Part shown: positions 7,600-9,467 of the stretch, piece by piece | Numbering within the stretch: the first letter of the stretch is position 1 | Layout of the letters: every line of letters starts with the position of its first letter | From: Bacteroidales bacterium UBA1208 | Lineage (GTDB): Bacteria; Bacteroidota; Bacteroidia; Bacteroidales; P3 | Direction of reading: 5' to 3' | DNA length: 9,467 nucleotides | Assembly: GCA_002309955.1 (NCBI GenBank) | Contig: DBXQ01000111.1 | Location: forward strand, 4,544 to 14,010 | The notes under the pieces: model-generated | The model's database searches: none | What the model saw: only the letters and a program-made list of their open reading frames with translations | Told to the model about the DNA's origin: nothing | Position numbers and translations under genes: made by a program

Positions 7600-7634
7600 G
7601 TTGTCGATAACTTTAAAAAAAGTTGTGCAAAATG

Positions 7635-7654
7635 CTCTCCCTCGGCAAGGAGAG
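7635..7654 (-). other. Weak hairpin between the two beta-barrel genes
   Basis: CTCTCC (7635-7640) pairs with GGAGAG (7649-7654) around an 8-base loop. On the minus strand it is followed only by CATTTTGC, so it is at best a leaky terminator or an mRNA stability element within the two-gene transcript. Confidence 0.35.
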
Positions 7655-7661
7655 AAATCGA

Positions 7662-8270
7662 TTAAAGGACAAAGCCGAGACCGACGAAAATGCCGGAAGT
7701 GGTGGATTTCACCTTGTCGCTTTTGTTGATGTCAAGGAGCCCCATGCGGTAGCCGCCGAAGAGACGGAAGGTTTGGTACCGGAGTGAGACACCGACTGCA
7801 CCCAGAAGGTCAAATTGGTTGTAGTTGGATTTTTCGCCATACCAGTTAAAGTCGGTGCTGGTGTTGAGTAGGTTTTCGGAGATGTTGGTATTGCCTTTGA
7901 GGGCATAGCTGAGCACGGGGCCAGCGAAGATTGCTAAGCGTACGTCGTTGCCGAAGGGGATGGCGAAGTTGAACAGCACGGGGACGTCAACAAGAATCTG
8001 TGTGTAAGTGGTGGTTTCGGAGGCAGAGAGGACTGTTGTAGTTGATTTCTTCATGTTATAACGTACTTGACCACCAAAGGAAAGGCCGATGTTGTTGGAG
8101 AGGGCGTGGTTGTAGTTTACACCAGCGAAGAAACCGTTCATTTCTTGCGGGGTGAAGTTAGTGGTTGATTGCGGGGCGAAACCGATGTTGATACCGAGGC
8201 CCTGAGCCTGTGTTTTGCCTGCCAGCAGAAGGAATGCCGCAATGGCGATAAGGGAAATTGCTCTTTTCAT
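7662..8270 (-). CDS. Outer-membrane beta-barrel (porin-like) protein, first of a paralogous pair
   Basis: A 202-residue protein with a signal peptide (MKR, hydrophobic stretch to about residue 18, TQA with probable cleavage after Ala22). Eight or so amphipathic strands follow, as expected of the small Bacteroidota outer-membrane barrel family (PF13568-like). Segments shared with the next gene include LGINIGF, RYNMK, LVDVP, FAGPVLSY, NWYG and RLFGGYRMG. The differences are concentrated between these segments, in likely loops such as the Ser/Thr-rich stretch after RYNMKK. The protein ends GLGFVL. The start ATG is preceded by an AT-rich leader with no Shine-Dalgarno sequence. A good promoter lies about 100 bases upstream (8371-8400), with a hairpin in the leader. 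Ligand or exact role is unknown. Confidence 0.86.
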   Translation of the reverse strand: MKRAISLIAIAAFLLLAGKTQAQGLGINIGFAPQSTTNFTPQEMNGFFAGVNYNHALSNNIGLSFGGQVRYNMKKSTTTVLSASETTTYTQILVDVPVLFNFAIPFGNDVRLAIFAGPVLSYALKGNTNISENLLNTSTDFNWYGEKSNYNQFDLLGAVGVSLRYQTFRLFGGYRMGLLDINKSDKVKSTTSGIFVGLGFVL

Positions 8271-8328
8271 AGTGATTGGTTTTTAATTATTTATATAGCA
8301 TTATACTTGAATTGCATTTGTTGGATGC

Positions 8329-8353
8329 GGTTGCTCCTCTCGGAGGTGCGACC
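8329..8353 (-). promoter_or_regulatory. Hairpin in the 5' leader of the beta-barrel gene pair
   Basis: On the minus strand, 25 bases fold into a stem of nine pairs interrupted by two symmetric mismatches, closing on a loop of about three bases (CCTC against GAGG at the top). It lies about 11 bases after the predicted start site and about 58 bases before the ATG. A role in mRNA stability or regulation is inferred. Confidence 0.45.
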
Positions 8354-8370
8354 ATGTTCTTTTCAAGATG

Positions 8371-8400
8371 CAAAAATACAACTTTTTCTCAATTTATCAA
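8371..8400 (-). promoter_or_regulatory. Bacteroides-type promoter for the beta-barrel gene pair
   Basis: On the minus strand the -33 element is TTG (8398-8400), then a 19-base spacer, then TATTTTTG (8371-8378). This matches the Bacteroides consensus TTTG...TAnnTTTG with the accepted spacing. The start site would be near 8364, giving a leader of about 94 bases. Confidence 0.75.
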
Positions 8401-8480
8401 GAAAATAGTGCGCGATGTGCTGATATGTGTGTGATATTGACACAATAGCACATTCGGGCATTAATGCTTGCGGGTGTTGT

Positions 8481-9173
8481 TTATCGTTTGATGGAGCCAA
8501 AGGTACTGATGCTGCCGGAGCCGTTGTTGCCATTGTTGCCATTGTTGCCCGAGGTGTTGGTGCTGGTGTTGGTGCCAGTGGCGGCGGCGGGTTTCATTAT
8601 CTGGATGTAGGAGGGTGATTTGATGGTCTGTCCGGCAACGGAGACAGAGGGACGCACGCGCAGACCCAGTTGCGACGAGGTACCCTCTTTGGTGAAACTG
8701 CTGGCAAAGGTTTTCAGTGCGTCGATACCTGAACTGGAGAAGAGTCGGTAGAGGTCGGTGCTGACACCGAGGGGCACTGTTGTGGTCTTCTTGGCGTTGA
8801 TGGTGTAGTTCTGGTTGGTGGTGCCGGTGGCAAACTCTTGCGTGGCTACGTCGAGAGCCCAATCCATGGTGGTGAGCAGAGCATTGCGGTCGGTGGGATT
8901 TTTCACACCAATGTTGACATTGAGTGCCAGAGGCACGCGCTTGGAGGTGATGGCGGAAGCCAGCATCACCACATCGGTGGCTGAGATTTGCCCGCTGGTG
9001 ATGTTGCGGACGTTTACCCCGGCGACAGAAACGTTCGACACGTTTTGAAGTGAGTATTCGCAATTGGCCAGATTGGCTATGCTGGACAGGTTATTAGCCA
9101 AGTTGTCTAAAAAAGTGCATGAGCTAAGCGAAAGGCTACATGCCACAGCTACAATGATTAATGATTTTTTCAT
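8481..9173 (-). CDS. Lipoprotein with LEA14/WHy-like domain
   Basis: A 230-residue predicted lipoprotein. The N terminus has Lys2-Lys3, a hydrophobic core and the lipobox LSSC, so Cys19 should be lipidated. The next residues (TFLDN) do not form the acidic surface-export signal known from Bacteroidota, so an inner-leaflet (periplasm-facing) position is more likely. Residues about 78-145 (hydrophobic strands around ALNVNIGVKNPTDR, then a TMDWALDV strand, an ATGTTNQNYTI strand and TTTVPLGVSTD) resemble the WHy/LEA14 fold, where NP after a beta strand is typical. Such proteins are linked to stress or envelope functions, but this is a resemblance by eye. Residues 197-222 are low-complexity Ala/Thr/Asn/Gly/Ser. 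It has its own promoter at 9202-9231. No strong terminator follows. Confidence 0.8.
   Translation of the reverse strand: MKKSLIIVAVACSLSLSSCTFLDNLANNLSSIANLANCEYSLQNVSNVSVAGVNVRNITSGQISATDVVMLASAITSKRVPLALNVNIGVKNPTDRNALLTTMDWALDVATQEFATGTTNQNYTINAKKTTTVPLGVSTDLYRLFSSSGIDALKTFASSFTKEGTSSQLGLRVRPSVSVAGQTIKSPSYIQIMKPAAATGTNTSTNTSGNNGNNGNNGSGSISTFGSIKR
8523..8573 (-). repeat. Low-complexity short tandem repeats in the lipoprotein tail
   Basis: Two in-frame microrepeats lie side by side: three copies of a 9-base unit encoding GNN (8523-8549) and two copies of a 12-base unit encoding TNTS (8550-8573). In-frame multiples of three allow length change without loss of frame. Confidence 0.7.
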
Positions 9174-9201
9174 GATGACGATGTTATTATGTTTTTAAGT
9201 G

Positions 9202-9231
9202 CAAAGATACAAAAAACCTTTGGTATGGCAA
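9202..9231 (-). promoter_or_regulatory. Bacteroides-type promoter for the lipoprotein gene
   Basis: On the minus strand TTG (9229-9231) is followed by a 19-base spacer and TATCTTTG (9202-9209), a full match to TAnnTTTG. The spacer length is the same as in the promoter at 8371-8400. The start site would be near 9195, leaving a leader of only about 22 bases. Confidence 0.8.
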
Positions 9232-9261
9232 GAAGGTGTAGCAACTTTTTTTATAAAAAAA

Positions 9262-9290
9262 AGGGTATCCCAACATTTTCGGGATACCCT
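9262..9290 (-). terminator. Strong rho-independent terminator after the T9SS cargo gene
   Basis: A perfect 10-base-pair stem (9262-9271 with 9281-9290) encloses a 9-base loop. On the minus strand it is followed by eight T residues. It begins 20 bases after the stop codon at 9311 and separates the secreted-protein gene from the lipoprotein gene. Confidence 0.88.
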
Positions 9291-9310
9291 CTGTGGCTCT
9301 TTTTTAAGAT

Positions 9311-9467
9311 TTATTCCACCATCAGTTTCTTTGTGATGTCGCCCTGTGTGGTGTGGGCCACGACGATGTACATACCCTTTGGCCAGTCTTTGACCGAGAA
9401 GCCTGCGAAGTGATCCTGGCAAGCCAGGGAGAGCTGTCTGGCACCGTCGGAGCGGTAGACGTCGACG
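9311..9467 (-). CDS. C-terminal sorting domain of a type IX secreted protein (3' part only)
   Basis: A partial gene whose last 51 codons and stop (9311-9313) are in the window. The reading opens VDVYRSDGARQ and runs through FSVKDWPKGMYIV to a terminal segment ending KKLMVE. The order of a beta strand with a short turn, a central PKGMYIV (compare the family's L.pGiYiv), and a final K(K/L)..V. strand is that of the type A C-terminal domain (Por secretion tail). Outer-membrane translocon components recognise this domain, cleave it and attach the cargo to the surface. The cargo itself (protease, adhesin, glycosidase or other) is upstream of the window edge. It is followed by a strong terminator. 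The identification rests on a short but characteristic pattern. Confidence 0.8.
   Translation of the reverse strand, partial: VDVYRSDGARQLSLACQDHFAGFSVKDWPKGMYIVVAHTTQGDITKKLMVE

Noticed and set aside
7609..7624. Palindrome AACTTT-AAAA-AAAGTT just upstream of the second barrel gene
   Set aside because: It is short and AT-only apart from two pairs; such sequences are expected by chance in AT-rich leaders.
8458..8467. 10-base palindrome GCATTAATGC after the lipoprotein gene
   Set aside because: It has no loop or T run, so it is not a terminator, and a single short palindrome is not evidence for an operator.
8461..9063. 200-codon minus-strand frame overlapping the lipoprotein
   Set aside because: It is rich in His, Arg and Gln, typical of a wrong-frame reading, while the overlapping frame has a signal peptide, a lipobox and a promoter.

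Overview
The window looks like chromosomal DNA from a member of the Bacteroidota, most likely a Bacteroidales species. Four things point there. Two envelope genes sit behind near-perfect Bacteroides-type promoters (TTG, 19 bases, TAnnTTTG). Start codons are preceded by AT-rich leaders with little or no Shine-Dalgarno sequence. There is a C-terminal sorting domain of the type IX secretion system. Two small outer-membrane beta-barrel proteins are of the kind common in this phylum. I cannot name a genus. Every gene I can support lies on the minus strand, so the text below follows transcription from high to low coordinates.

Right part (about 6900-9467), cell envelope: the 3' end of a type IX secreted protein ends in a strong intrinsic terminator. 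Next comes a lipoprotein with a LEA14/WHy-like domain behind its own promoter. A second promoter with a hairpin-bearing leader drives two tandem paralogous beta-barrel proteins, closed by another strong terminator.

Middle (6405-6892): a gap of about 490 bases with no convincing gene. It holds an 11-base tandem repeat, a GC-rich inverted repeat, a smaller hairpin, and, next to glnS, a candidate promoter.

Left part (1-6404): a tightly packed, probably single transcription unit. The order is glnS (glutaminyl-tRNA synthetase), an ArnT/PMT-like membrane glycosyltransferase, pheT (phenylalanyl-tRNA synthetase beta chain), a small protein built from four exact-length 25-residue helical repeats, and the 5' end of an RsuA/RluB-type rRNA pseudouridine synthase with a long basic N-terminal extension. 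The gaps are 9, 13, 4 and 7 bases. The theme is translation (two aminoacyl-tRNA synthetases and an rRNA modification enzyme), with a glycosyltransferase and an unrecognised repeat protein included.

I see no mobile element, CRISPR array, tRNA or rRNA. No clearly new multi-gene system stands out. The best candidates for something undescribed are the 25-residue repeat protein at 304-759 and the unexplained intergenic region at 6405-6892.
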